NCBI GenBank assembly: GCA_963676875.1 | Contig: OY781436.1 | Span: forward strand, 1-64,000 | DNA from: UBA6244 sp963676875 | GTDB taxonomy: Bacteria; Bacteroidota; Bacteroidia; Bacteroidales; F082 | Direction of reading: 5' to 3' | Length of the DNA stretch: 64,000 nucleotides | Shown here: piece by piece, positions 17,740 to 26,030 of the stretch | Numbering within the stretch: position 1 is the first letter of the stretch | How the letters are laid out: each line of letters begins with the position of its first letter | The notes under the pieces: model-generated | Told to the model about the DNA's origin: nothing | The model's input: only the letters and a program-made list of their open reading frames with translations | Databases searched by the model: none | Program-made: the position numbers and the translations under genes

Positions 17740-18162
17740 TTAATATTCAATCCATACTGAAAGTGACGCATTAGAAGATGCATTTATAACTCTGACGCCC
17801 CACCTTCTATCGTCAACAGATATCTCAAAAATTGTTCCTTCAATAACTGTGAAAGGGCCATAGGTGGTTAACCCATCCAATGAATAGATATTGACTGTTG
17901 CCCATTGCAATTCTCGTGAATCTTTCTTCTCAACTTTAATTAAAATCAACTTCTCTTCGCTATTAAAAGGCTGCTTACACGCAAGAGTTAAAAAATCTGA
18001 TTTTTCAAAACTTAACGATTTTAAATCAGGAATTTCCTCGAAAATAGTTGGATCTGCAATCACAGGTACATTATAGGATGGAATTGGATTTTGGGCCGAA
18101 AGCTGGACGGAAAATAAAACTGCAAACAGCAAAATGAATGAGGTGACTAGTACTTCTTTCAT
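17740..18162 (-). CDS. Small secreted protein, unrecognised
   Basis: 140 residues. Clear signal peptide (residues 1-23, ending SVQLSAQ). The mature part of about 115 residues has alternating hydrophobic strands and no cysteine pair or known motif; one Cys occurs in LACKQPF. I do not recognise the family. It lies 123 bp upstream of the kinase gene on the same strand but has separate flanks; the strand-rich composition would suit a small beta-sandwich domain. It might be a periplasmic partner of the TPR kinase, but nothing beyond adjacency supports that. Confidence 0.75.
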   Translation of the reverse strand: MKEVLVTSFILLFAVLFSVQLSAQNPIPSYNVPVIADPTIFEEIPDLKSLSFEKSDFLTLACKQPFNSEEKLILIKVEKKDSRELQWATVNIYSLDGLTTYGPFTVIEGTIFEISVDDRRWGVRVINASSNASLSVWIEY

Positions 18163-18269
18163 GATTATAAGAATTAATTATCACATATGAAAACAACTGG
18201 TTTTGAGAAATGGGGGAGTCTTTCAGTATAGAGAATACTCAGATGATTCATAAACAAGCAAAGAAATTA

Positions 18270-18302
18270 ACCAGAGAAGTTGCGATACTGAACTTCTCTG
18301 GT
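18270..18302. terminator. 12-bp perfect stem-loop
   Basis: Stem ACCAGAGAAGTT (18270-18281) / AACTTCTCTGGT (18291-18302) with a 9-nt loop. It is followed on the plus strand by a T-rich but broken stretch, so it is a weak terminator by the T-run criterion. No gene ends directly at it, unless one has been lost. Confidence 0.45.
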
Positions 18303-18564
18303 ATTTGCTGTTTTGTCTTACGTTTTTGGCTAGATTCATAATAAATCTACTTAAGTTGAGCAATGGTTGTAGTCGCGATTGTAGATAAAAGCTTAGGTGG
18401 TTGGTGTATCACATTTTGGTTTGTGTTTGAATGAATCTTTTAACACACACAATAGCCATGGTGTTATTCAGTAATTACTAAGATCGAATCATCAAGCAAT
18501 AAATTTTCGGTGTAAAAATAATACGTAATATGTTGCTTGTCAACTGCTTGATAGTGCAGTGTTC

Positions 18565-18581
18565 ACCCTACCGGATAGGGT
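18565..18581 (+). promoter_or_regulatory. Inverted repeat ACCCTA-N5-TAGGGT, candidate regulator site
   Basis: Perfect 6-bp arms with spacer CCGGA, followed by AGGGG. Shares the core CTACC(G/T)GATA with the site at 11713. Confidence 0.35.
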
Positions 18582-18843
18582 AGGGGTTGATAATTTTAAT
18601 ATCACTTTTACACACTTCCATGTCCATTATTTCGTAAATTTTTAACTCTACCTGCCTATCATAAATAATGCTGAAGAATAGAAGAGATATAGGGAAATCG
18701 CACTAACCAATCAAATCAAGATAAGTACGTAAATGCTCAAGTATAATCAAGACTGAGATTACTTGACTTTTGTAAATGAGAAAGGCTGCAAAAGAGACGC
18801 CTTGCTTACCTTTTCCCGTAGATAATCTTACACAAACAGGTAG

Positions 18844-18874
18844 TTGACAATCAGTATATTATGAATTATCTTTG
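18844..18874 (+). promoter_or_regulatory. Promoter: TTG (-33) and TATCTTTG (-7)
   Basis: TTG at 18844-18846, 20-nt spacer, TATCTTTG at 18867-18874; a good full Bacteroidetes promoter ahead of the truncated membrane-protein gene. Confidence 0.65.
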
Positions 18875-18931
18875 ACTTTATAATACCTGTTGAATAGTCT
18901 AAATCAATATTCACCTTTAAAAGAATTAAAA

Positions 18932-19255
18932 ATGAACCGATCGTGGAATAGTATTCATTTATTGCCAATAATTATTATTGTAGTAGGATTAGCTTCAACA
19001 CTTTTATCATCTGTAATAGCTCAGAATTTCAAAGAATTTCTGGGGCTTCTTATTCCGGTTGTGCTTGCGTCACTATTGATTGGCGTAGTTTTAGGTTTCT
19101 TATTTGGGATCCCCAAATTAAATGACAAGTTTAACCCCTCAGATGATTACATACAAAACCTAAAATACAAACCCAATACAAACCTCGAAGATATTTCAGA
19201 CTGGCTTACCAAGATCATAGTTGGTGCAATATGTTGTCTGCAATTTTACATCTAA
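18932..19255 (+). pseudogene. 3'-truncated two-TM membrane protein
   Basis: 107 residues from ATG 18932. Two TM helices (about residues 9-30 and 38-60) are followed by FGIPKLND and YKPNTNLEDISDWLTKIIVG. This string is the typical start of a larger family of uncharacterised bacterial membrane proteins (usually about 200-250 residues) in which SDWLTKI(I/L)VG leads into a longer domain. Here the similarity stops right after IIVG and the frame ends 7 codons later, 75 bp before the second MITE copy. So the gene looks cut at its 3' end. Function unknown. Confidence 0.6.
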
Positions 19256-19330
19256 TAAATTGGCTAAAAACACATTATCATACATGAAAATTTAATTCTT
19301 TCCTTCAAACGAAGACTGGGGTTGGCTATA

Positions 19331-19481
19331 TAGTGCCCGCAAGAAAACCCCTACAATTCTTCTGTCTCATGCAAAAACAGTCAAAGACGAGGCGGATGAA
19401 AATCAAGGAGTCCCGATTAATCGGGACGACTGTTTTCACTTCAAGCATATCGAAGTGGTTGGCGGTTTCTTATAGAGACTA
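19331..19481 (+). mobile_element. MITE-like palindromic element, copy 2 (151 bp), ending in the punA stop codon
   Basis: Starts TAGTGCCCGCAAGAAAACCC; the right end on the other strand reads TAGTCTCTATAAGAAACCGC, giving imperfect terminal inverted repeats and TA at both edges. The whole element can fold as one long imperfect hairpin (CAAAAACAGTC near the left matches TGAAAACAGTC read from the right), topped by GTCCCGATTAATCGGGAC. Related to copy 1 at 11442-11608, same orientation. Its last bases CTA (19479-19481) are the TAG stop codon of punA on the reverse strand. Confidence 0.7.
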
Positions 19482-20291
19482 AATACTTGATATCAAACGT
19501 TTGAAAAGTAAAATCAAATCTTTTTCAGCCAAGGCTGCATTGGCCAGAATATCGTGAATATTGGCGGGTTTCAGGTTGTCAGGATCGCAAAGGTCGGTCA
19601 CCACAGAAACCGCCAGCACTTTCATCCCCATGTGATGGGCCACGATAACTTCGGGTACAGTGGACATGCCCACCACATCAGCACCCATAATTTTGATAAA
19701 GCGATACTCAGCACGGGTTTCCAGGCTGGGACCGATCCAGGCCACATACACGCCTTTGTTGAGCAGGATGGATTCTTCTCTGGCAATTTTCTCGGCAATG
19801 GCCATCAAACCGGGATCATATGGTGCGCTCATGTCGGGAAACCTGGGTCCGAATTCTTCGTAATTCTTGCCCACCAGCGGATTTCCGGGCAACATGTTGA
19901 TGTGGTCGTCGATCAGCATCAGCGAGGCAGGCGGATAGGCGGGGTTTATCCCTCCGGCGGCATTGGAAACCAGCAAGGTATCTACGCCCAGAAATTTCAT
20001 AACCCGCACACCAAAGGTGATTTGATCGAAGGTGTATCCTTCATAAAAATGAAATCGACCACTCATCACCACCACCGGTTTTCCTTCGAGGGTGCCAAAA
20101 ATCAGATGCCCTGAATGTGACTCCACGGTTGATTCCGGAAAATGCGGGATATCCACATAATCAATACTTTTTGAGATATCCACATCTTTTACCATACCAC
20201 CAAGTCCGGTACCGAGAATAATCCCGATGGATGGATTTCCTACGCCCATTTTTTCCAAATAGGCCACAGCTTCTTTTACTTTTTGCAACAT
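19479..20291 (-). CDS. punA: Purine-nucleoside phosphorylase (trimeric PNP)
   Basis: 270 residues. Cytoplasmic salvage enzyme that splits purine (deoxy)nucleosides with phosphate into base and (deoxy)ribose-1-phosphate. Motifs of the low-molecular-mass PNP/MTAP family: ILGTGLGG near the N terminus, SGRFHFYEGY, VSNAAGGINPAY, and GPSLETRAEYRFIKIMGADV followed by GMSTVPEVIVA. VVTDLCD near the end holds the Asp/Asn base-recognition position, which suggests a guanosine/inosine-type enzyme. Length is normal. The stop codon is formed by the end of the MITE copy 2, so the insertion landed exactly at the 3' end without removing conserved sequence. Confidence 0.95.
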   Translation of the reverse strand: MLQKVKEAVAYLEKMGVGNPSIGIILGTGLGGMVKDVDISKSIDYVDIPHFPESTVESHSGHLIFGTLEGKPVVVMSGRFHFYEGYTFDQITFGVRVMKFLGVDTLLVSNAAGGINPAYPPASLMLIDDHINMLPGNPLVGKNYEEFGPRFPDMSAPYDPGLMAIAEKIAREESILLNKGVYVAWIGPSLETRAEYRFIKIMGADVVGMSTVPEVIVAHHMGMKVLAVSVVTDLCDPDNLKPANIHDILANAALAEKDLILLFKRLISSI

Positions 20292-20378
20292 CAGTCTTTG
20301 TTTTGTGCAAACATACGGAAACCGACGCTAATAGCCGCTGTCGTGGCAGAAAACCTTACCTTTACCAAAATTTTAGAC

Positions 20379-22600
20379 ATGAAAAAGCTCCTTTTCGTTT
20401 GGTTGATTGGTATTTTGATTTCCTCACAGGCATTAGCCCAGGCATATTTTCCTGAAAATGGTCCCTTATTTATCGACACGGTGGTTCCACGAGTGGACAT
20501 TACCATCACCCGGACACCCTCGATTGGATTTACGAACACCCCGACAGCGACATTGAATTTCATGCCCGCTTTGTATTCGACAACGGAACGGTGAGAGATA
20601 CCATAGACCCCGTGGGCTTTCGCTTACGCGGAAACACCTCTCGATATTCAGCAAAAAAATCCTTTAAAGTCTCCATCAACACCTTCACCTCGGGTCAGAA
20701 ATACTACGGCGTGGAAAAAATAAACCTCAACGGCGAACACAACGATCCCACCATCATGCGCTCAAAGGTGATGTGGGACATCCTCCGAAAGATGCATATT
20801 CCGGCTCCGCGGGCCAACCATGTGCAATTGTATATCAACGGCAATTACCACGGACTATACATCAACGTGGAACATATCGACGAGGAGTTTGCACTGACCT
20901 ATTTTGGCAATAACGACGGTAACTTGTTTAAATGCCTTTATCCGGCAGATTTGAAATACCTGGGTTCCAATCCCGATGATTATAAACTAATGAATGGAGA
21001 TTATCGGGTTTACGAACTGAAAACCAACGAAGAAGCGGACGATTATTCCGACCTGGCCAATTTTATCAATGTGATTAATAATGCCGCCAATAACCATTTG
21101 GTATGCCAGTTGGACGAGGTTTTTAATACCTACGATTACCTGAAAGTAGCAGCCGCCGACGTTTTTTGTGGCAATTGGGACGGATATATTTTCAACAAAA
21201 ACAATTTCTATCTCTACCACAACACTTCCTCCAACAAAATGGAGTACATCCCTTATGATGTGGACAATACTTTTGGCATCGACTGGTTCAATATCGATTG
21301 GGCCACGCGGAATATCTACAACTGGCAAAACGGAAGCGAGCCACGTCCGCTATATACCCGGATGATGGGATTTGATGAACTGCGAGATCAATACAGTTTT
21401 TATTCTAACAACATGATAAACAACCTGATAGATATCGACTCCCTGATTTCAAGCATCGCAGACAGACGAGATATGATTGCCCCTTACGTGGAAACCGACC
21501 CTTACTATCCCTTGGATTATGGATATACTTATGCTGATTTTCTCAATTCTTACACCCAAACCATTGGCGATCATGTAAAAATTGGGTTGTTCCCCTACCT
21601 CACTGCCCGCAAAATAGCCACCAACAACCAACTGGAGTCAGCACAAATGAAACCCGTGATCAAATACATCTCCCACGAACGTGAAGCCGGGCAGCAAGTG
21701 AGTTTGAAAGCTTTTGTTCAGGTTCAGTCGGCACCGGCAGATGTTAAAGCGCTGGTTACCATTGAAAACGGTCCCATACAGATAATGAACATGCAATCGG
21801 TCGGCGATGGTTTTTATACACTGACGCTTCAAAATGTTTTGGAAGACCAAGAAGTTGCATACCAAATCAGCGCCATTGACAACCTGAATCAACAGCAAAT
21901 ACTGCCCTGCAATCCGGTAATTATTCCACCTGCCACCGGCGACACACCCTTGTTGTTCGTGAACGAACTCATGGCCGACAACGCTACCACACTGGCAGAT
22001 GAACATGGCTTTTTCAGCGATTGGTTGGAAATATACAATGGCGACAGCGATCCTGTGAATCTGGGAGACTTTTACCTTACCGATAATCTGGAAAGTCCTA
22101 ACAAATGGCAGATGCCCGACGTCGACCTGCAACCAGGTGGCTTTGAGCTTTTTTGGGCGGATGGTGACCCGTCTCTGGGCGACCACCACACCAATTTTAA
22201 GCTTAGCAAAGATGGCGAAGAAGTGGGGATTTTTTCTTCTGAACAAATCGAGGTGGACGCCATCGTATTCGGCATTCAGTCGGAAGATATCAGCTATGGC
22301 AGATTGCCCGATGGCACAGCCAACATTCAATTTTTCAACACCCCCACGCCCGGAAGCCCCAATGTGCCCAATGGCATCCATGAAATGAAAAACGCTCAGG
22401 CTCTGCTTGTTTTCCCCAACCCCACTTCGGGGAACTCGGTTTTTCTTAACCAAAAAGCGAATATCCGGGTTACGAACATCACCGGACAAATCGTTATATC
22501 TGCCAAAGAAACCAACACCATCGATGTGAGCCAACTGGCTCCGGGATTGTATTTTATCATCACCGACAAGGGCGCCCGTGCCAAAATGTTGAAATATTAA
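20379..22600 (+). pseudogene. CotH-family secreted protein with lamin-tail domain and T9SS signal, single-base frameshift
   Basis: The start ATG 20379 gives a signal peptide (ends SQALAQ) and YFPENGPLFIDTVVPRVDIT; at 20508/20509 one base is missing. Inserting an A restores the expected INPDTLDWIYEHPDSDIEFH and the frame runs on to 22600. The continuous protein would be about 740 residues: CotH kinase-like domain (RLRGNTSR, KSFKVSIN, YIPYDVDNTFGIDW), a lamin-tail domain (FVNELMADNATTLADEHGFF ... DWLEIYNG) and a T9SS type A sorting domain (FPNPTSGNSVF ... GLYFI ... MLKY). CotH proteins phosphorylate coat proteins in spore formers; the role in Bacteroidetes is unknown. A sequencing error is as likely as a real mutation, since everything after the break is well preserved. 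Confidence 0.85.
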
Positions 22601-22676
22601 TAAATGTGAAATACCGGTCGAAAACATACGAATTTAGGATGAAAAACGTTCATTTCACTCATCATTACCAACTACC

Positions 22677-23189
22677 ATGTACTATAGCCAACTACAAAAC
22701 ACCACTAAAAAAAACATGCCCGTTATTTTTCTGATTTGCTTCATCTTTTTCAATCATCAGGGAAACCTATCGGCACAAAACACCCCGAACATGAACAATC
22801 CCAAAACCACTAAAACCGAGCAGGAATGGGCAAAAGAGCTCTCCCCTGAACAATACCGTGTGCTCAGAAATTGCGGAACCGAGCCTCCTTTCACCGGAAA
22901 ATACGTTAATCACCACGAAGACGGATATTACTATTGTGCCGCATGTGGTGCCCGACTTTTCAGCTCCGACACCAAGTACGATTCGGGTTCGGGTTGGCCC
23001 AGTTTTTACAAAGCGGTGGCCGATAGCAGCATTATTGAAGTGCTCGACAAAAGTCATGGCATGATACGTACCGAAATTAAGTGCGCCCATTGCAACGGAC
23101 ATCTGGGACATTTGTTTAACGATGGACCCAATCCGACAGGTATGCGGTATTGTGTAAATTCGCTGAGTCTCGATTTTAAAAAGGAATAA
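22677..23189 (+). CDS. msrB: Exported peptide-methionine (R)-S-oxide reductase
   Basis: 170 residues. MsrB repairs oxidised methionine in proteins. The catalytic domain shows EWAKELSPEQYRVLRNCGTE, two zinc pairs (YYCAACG and KCAHCNGHLGH), SGSGWPSF and the catalytic Cys in MRYCVNSLSL. An N-terminal hydrophobic segment (VIFLICFIFF ... NLSAQ) looks like a signal peptide, so the enzyme probably works in the periplasm or as a secreted protein; typical cytoplasmic MsrB is about 145 residues. The start could also be Met14 (22716), which gives a more conventional signal peptide. Followed after 41 bp by a sensor kinase. Confidence 0.95.
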   Translation: MYYSQLQNTTKKNMPVIFLICFIFFNHQGNLSAQNTPNMNNPKTTKTEQEWAKELSPEQYRVLRNCGTEPPFTGKYVNHHEDGYYYCAACGARLFSSDTKYDSGSGWPSFYKAVADSSIIEVLDKSHGMIRTEIKCAHCNGHLGHLFNDGPNPTGMRYCVNSLSLDFKKE

Positions 23190-23230
23190 CACCCGACACG
23201 AGGTCTTGGTAAGAACTAAACGTTTTCCAG

Positions 23231-25330
23231 ATGCAGATTAACAAAAACATCAACAACCTTTACGTCAAGTTTAAGCTGTTTTATCCGGTTTTCATTGGTT
23301 CAATTCTGGCCATCGCCCTTATTACCATTGTGCTGGTAAGTAAATCGAAGCAGGTAATTTATCAGCAAGCCGAAAATAGCATGATGTTGGAGGTGCGCAC
23401 AATCCGTGGCATGTTTGAACGCGAAAGAACATTAAAACTGGAAAAAGTAAAAACAGACCTCAAAGTAGCCCACGAACTTTTTTACCGACAACCCATCAGC
23501 TTTTCCGATAAAAAAACACAGATAAACGCCATCAACCAACAGACGTTGGAAAAATACCCCATTGAGATTCCAACCATGATGCGTGGCGACAAGCCTCTTT
23601 ATCGGTCAGAAGAATTTCCCGACAAAATGAAAAAGCTTTTCAATGGAACCACCACCATTTTTCAGAAAATGGACAGTGGGTTTGTGCGAATTTCAACCAA
23701 CGTACTGAATTCCAAAGGTATTCCGGCAGTATCCACCTATATTCCAAACAACTCACCGGTGGCAAAAACAATTAGAGAAGGTAAAGTGTATGAAGGACGC
23801 GCTTTTGTGGTAAACGATTGGTACATAACTTCTTACGAACCTATTTACTACCACGACACACTGGCAGGAATGCTTTATGTGGGAGATAAGGAAAAGGATC
23901 TGGACAAACTGAGGAAAGTAATTCAGGAGTTCAGAATCGGTGAAAATGGTTACGTCTTTGTTATCGACCAAAATCAGAATATTATCATTGGCTCCAACGA
24001 TCAGCAGATAAGTCCTGTGGATATAGAGCTAGCACACCACATTTCCACCAATGAGGAAGGTAAAATGAGGTTCACCAATGGATCCAATGGCAAAGAGTAC
24101 CTGCTGGCTTACACCCGATACGAAGATTTTAACTTTACCATTGCAGCCATGGTGCCGGCAGATGAACTTACCTATCTGCCCATTAAGAATATAGTGATAA
24201 CAGCCATTTATTTTGCCCTGCTCATTTCCATTTTATTCATTGTGATGGTATTGTTTACCACCACACGCCGGGTTCACCGACTCCTGAATGCCATCCGGCT
24301 TAGCAACATTAAATTGCGCTCCGCCAAAGATGCCCTCCGCCAAAGTGAGTACAATTTCCGAACCCTTTTTAACAACAGCAGCGACGAAATGCTGGTTTCA
24401 GATATGCAAGGCAACATCCTGGAAATGAATGTAATGGCTACTAAAACACTAGAGTATAGCCGTGAAGAGTTGCTCGAAATGAATTTACTCGACCTGAAAC
24501 CTGAAAAACACGGACGAAATTTTCTGGAAAATAGAAACCAACTAAAACGAACAGGCAGCCTCATCTACGACTCGGAATACATCACTAAATCTGGAAAAAT
24601 CATTCCGGTGGAAATCAACAGCCGGCTCCTCGACTTCAATCAGCAAAGTGCGGTGCTGAGTATTTCTAGAAATCTACAAAGCCGTAATGAACTCGAACGC
24701 AAGGTTTTGAGTGCCGTTATCCAGACCGAGGAGCGCGAACGCGAACGGTTTTCCAAGGACATGCACGACGGACTGGGTCCCATGCTCTCGGCCGTGAAAC
24801 TTTATGTGGGCGAATTGGCCGATGCACAAACCCCCGAAGAAGATAAAGCGACCTATATCAAACAAATAAACGACATCATCGACGAAGCTGTTTCGAGCAC
24901 CAGAGAGATATCCAACAACCTGATGCCCAGGGTGATTCACGAATACGGTGTGGTAAAAGCCATTCAGGCTTTTTGTAATAAAATCAACCTGACCAACCGA
25001 ATTAAAATTGAATTTACCTCCGAAGGGGTGGACCAGTCCATGGACAAAAACATCCAACTTATCTTGTTCAGGGTGATAAGTGAGCTGATTAACAACACCA
25101 TAAAACACGCTAAAGCCAGCCTCATCAACATCAGTATCGAGGCCCAAGAAGCGAAAATCAGGGTGGAATTCAGCGATAATGGCATCGGGTTCAACACAAA
25201 AAAAATCATGAGCGACAAAAGAGTGGGCATAGGTTTGAAAAGCATTATCAGTCGAATTAAGTCCATTAACGGCAGTTGCCATTTCAGCAGTGAGGAAGGG
25301 CAGGGATTTAGAATTATTATTGAGATATAA
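23231..25330 (+). CDS. Sensor histidine kinase with Cache and PAS domains (HisKA_3)
   Basis: 699 residues. One TM near 17-37, a large periplasmic Cache-type sensing region to about 315 (contains YVFVIDQNQNIIIGSN and a second copy region ending in the MVPADEL segment), a second TM about 325-347, a PAS domain about 370-480 (SEYNFRTLFNNSSDEMLVSD), HisKA_3 with phospho-acceptor His in KDMHDGLGPML (near residue 508), and HATPase (ISELINNTIKHA, FSDNGIGF, GIGLKSIISRI). Cache domains bind small molecules such as organic acids or amino acids. Its partner is the LuxR regulator 52 bp downstream. Confidence 0.93.
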   Translation: MQINKNINNLYVKFKLFYPVFIGSILAIALITIVLVSKSKQVIYQQAENSMMLEVRTIRGMFERERTLKLEKVKTDLKVAHELFYRQPISFSDKKTQINAINQQTLEKYPIEIPTMMRGDKPLYRSEEFPDKMKKLFNGTTTIFQKMDSGFVRISTNVLNSKGIPAVSTYIPNNSPVAKTIREGKVYEGRAFVVNDWYITSYEPIYYHDTLAGMLYVGDKEKDLDKLRKVIQEFRIGENGYVFVIDQNQNIIIGSNDQQISPVDIELAHHISTNEEGKMRFTNGSNGKEYLLAYTRYEDFNFTIAAMVPADELTYLPIKNIVITAIYFALLISILFIVMVLFTTTRRVHRLLNAIRLSNIKLRSAKDALRQSEYNFRTLFNNSSDEMLVSDMQGNILEMNVMATKTLEYSREELLEMNLLDLKPEKHGRNFLENRNQLKRTGSLIYDSEYITKSGKIIPVEINSRLLDFNQQSAVLSISRNLQSRNELERKVLSAVIQTEERERERFSKDMHDGLGPMLSAVKLYVGELADAQTPEEDKATYIKQINDIIDEAVSSTREISNNLMPRVIHEYGVVKAIQAFCNKINLTNRIKIEFTSEGVDQSMDKNIQLILFRVISELINNTIKHAKASLINISIEAQEAKIRVEFSDNGIGFNTKKIMSDKRVGIGLKSIISRIKSINGSCHFSSEEGQGFRIIIEI

Positions 25331-25356
25331 AGCTGGTCAAGTTCGTTTTTCTTTGC

Positions 25357-25364
25357 TATTTTTG
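25357..25364 (+). promoter_or_regulatory. -7 promoter element TATTTTTG ahead of the response regulator
   Basis: Match to TAnnTTTG 18 nt before ATG 25383, in the 52-bp gap between kinase and regulator. The regulator may therefore also be transcribed on its own. Confidence 0.55.
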
Positions 25365-25382
25365 CCATTCACTTGAAATTTC

Positions 25383-26030
25383 ATGGAAGAGTCCATAAAA
25401 ATCATCATAGTTGACGATCACGAGATTTTCCGCAACGGCCTGAAGATGGTATTGGGAAAATTGCCATACGTGCGTGTGGTGGGTGAAGCCGGAAATGGCC
25501 AGGAGTTTTTGGACATGATCCGCACCACCCCTGCCGACGTAGTGCTTATGGACATCGAAATGCCCGTCATGTCGGGAATTGACGCCACCACTATAGCCCT
25601 CAAGGAGCATCCGGGTTTGAAAGTAATTGCCCTCACCATGTTCAACGACGACGACTATATCCAAAGCATGATGGATGCCGGAGTCCGCGGATTTCTCATC
25701 AAAAATATCAACAAAGACACCCTCGACAAGGCTATCCGAACGGTTTCAAAAGGAAGCACTTACTACAGTGAGGAACTATTTAATTTCTTCACCAAACGAT
25801 TTAGCGCTGAAGAAAAACCAAAAGAATCGGATGTGAAGTTTACCGCGCGCGAAAAAGAAATCATGCAACTACTCTCCGAAGGATTGAGCAACAAGCAGAT
25901 AGCAGATGTGCTTTATGTTAGTGAACGTACGGTGGTTGGTCACAAATCAAATTTATTAGCCAAAACAGGTTGCAAAAATGCCATCAGCTTATTGGCCTAT
26001 GCCGTTAAAAACAAACTGGTCATTATTTGA
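25383..26030 (+). CDS. LuxR/NarL-family response regulator
   Basis: 215 residues. Receiver domain with IIVDDHEIF, phospho-acceptor Asp in VVLMDIEMPVMSG, VIALTMF and FLIKNINKDTLD; C-terminal LuxR helix-turn-helix with FTAREKEIMQLLSEGLSNKQ followed by IADVLYVSERTVVGHKSN. It is the output partner of the Cache/PAS kinase upstream. Its 3' end overlaps by 8 bp the end of the convergent DUF2079 gene. Targets unknown. Confidence 0.95.
   Translation: MEESIKIIIVDDHEIFRNGLKMVLGKLPYVRVVGEAGNGQEFLDMIRTTPADVVLMDIEMPVMSGIDATTIALKEHPGLKVIALTMFNDDDYIQSMMDAGVRGFLIKNINKDTLDKAIRTVSKGSTYYSEELFNFFTKRFSAEEKPKESDVKFTAREKEIMQLLSEGLSNKQIADVLYVSERTVVGHKSNLLAKTGCKNAISLLAYAVKNKLVII

Larger units (their letters stand above)
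18163..18889. other. 727-bp AT-rich gap, no gene seen
   Basis: No supported gene. It holds a strong hairpin (18270-18302), an inverted repeat (18565-18581) and the promoter at 18844-18874, each listed separately. Confidence 0.6.

Noticed and set aside
18270..18302. 12-bp hairpin as attC or integron site
   Set aside because: No integrase, no attC core sites and no cassette pattern around it.
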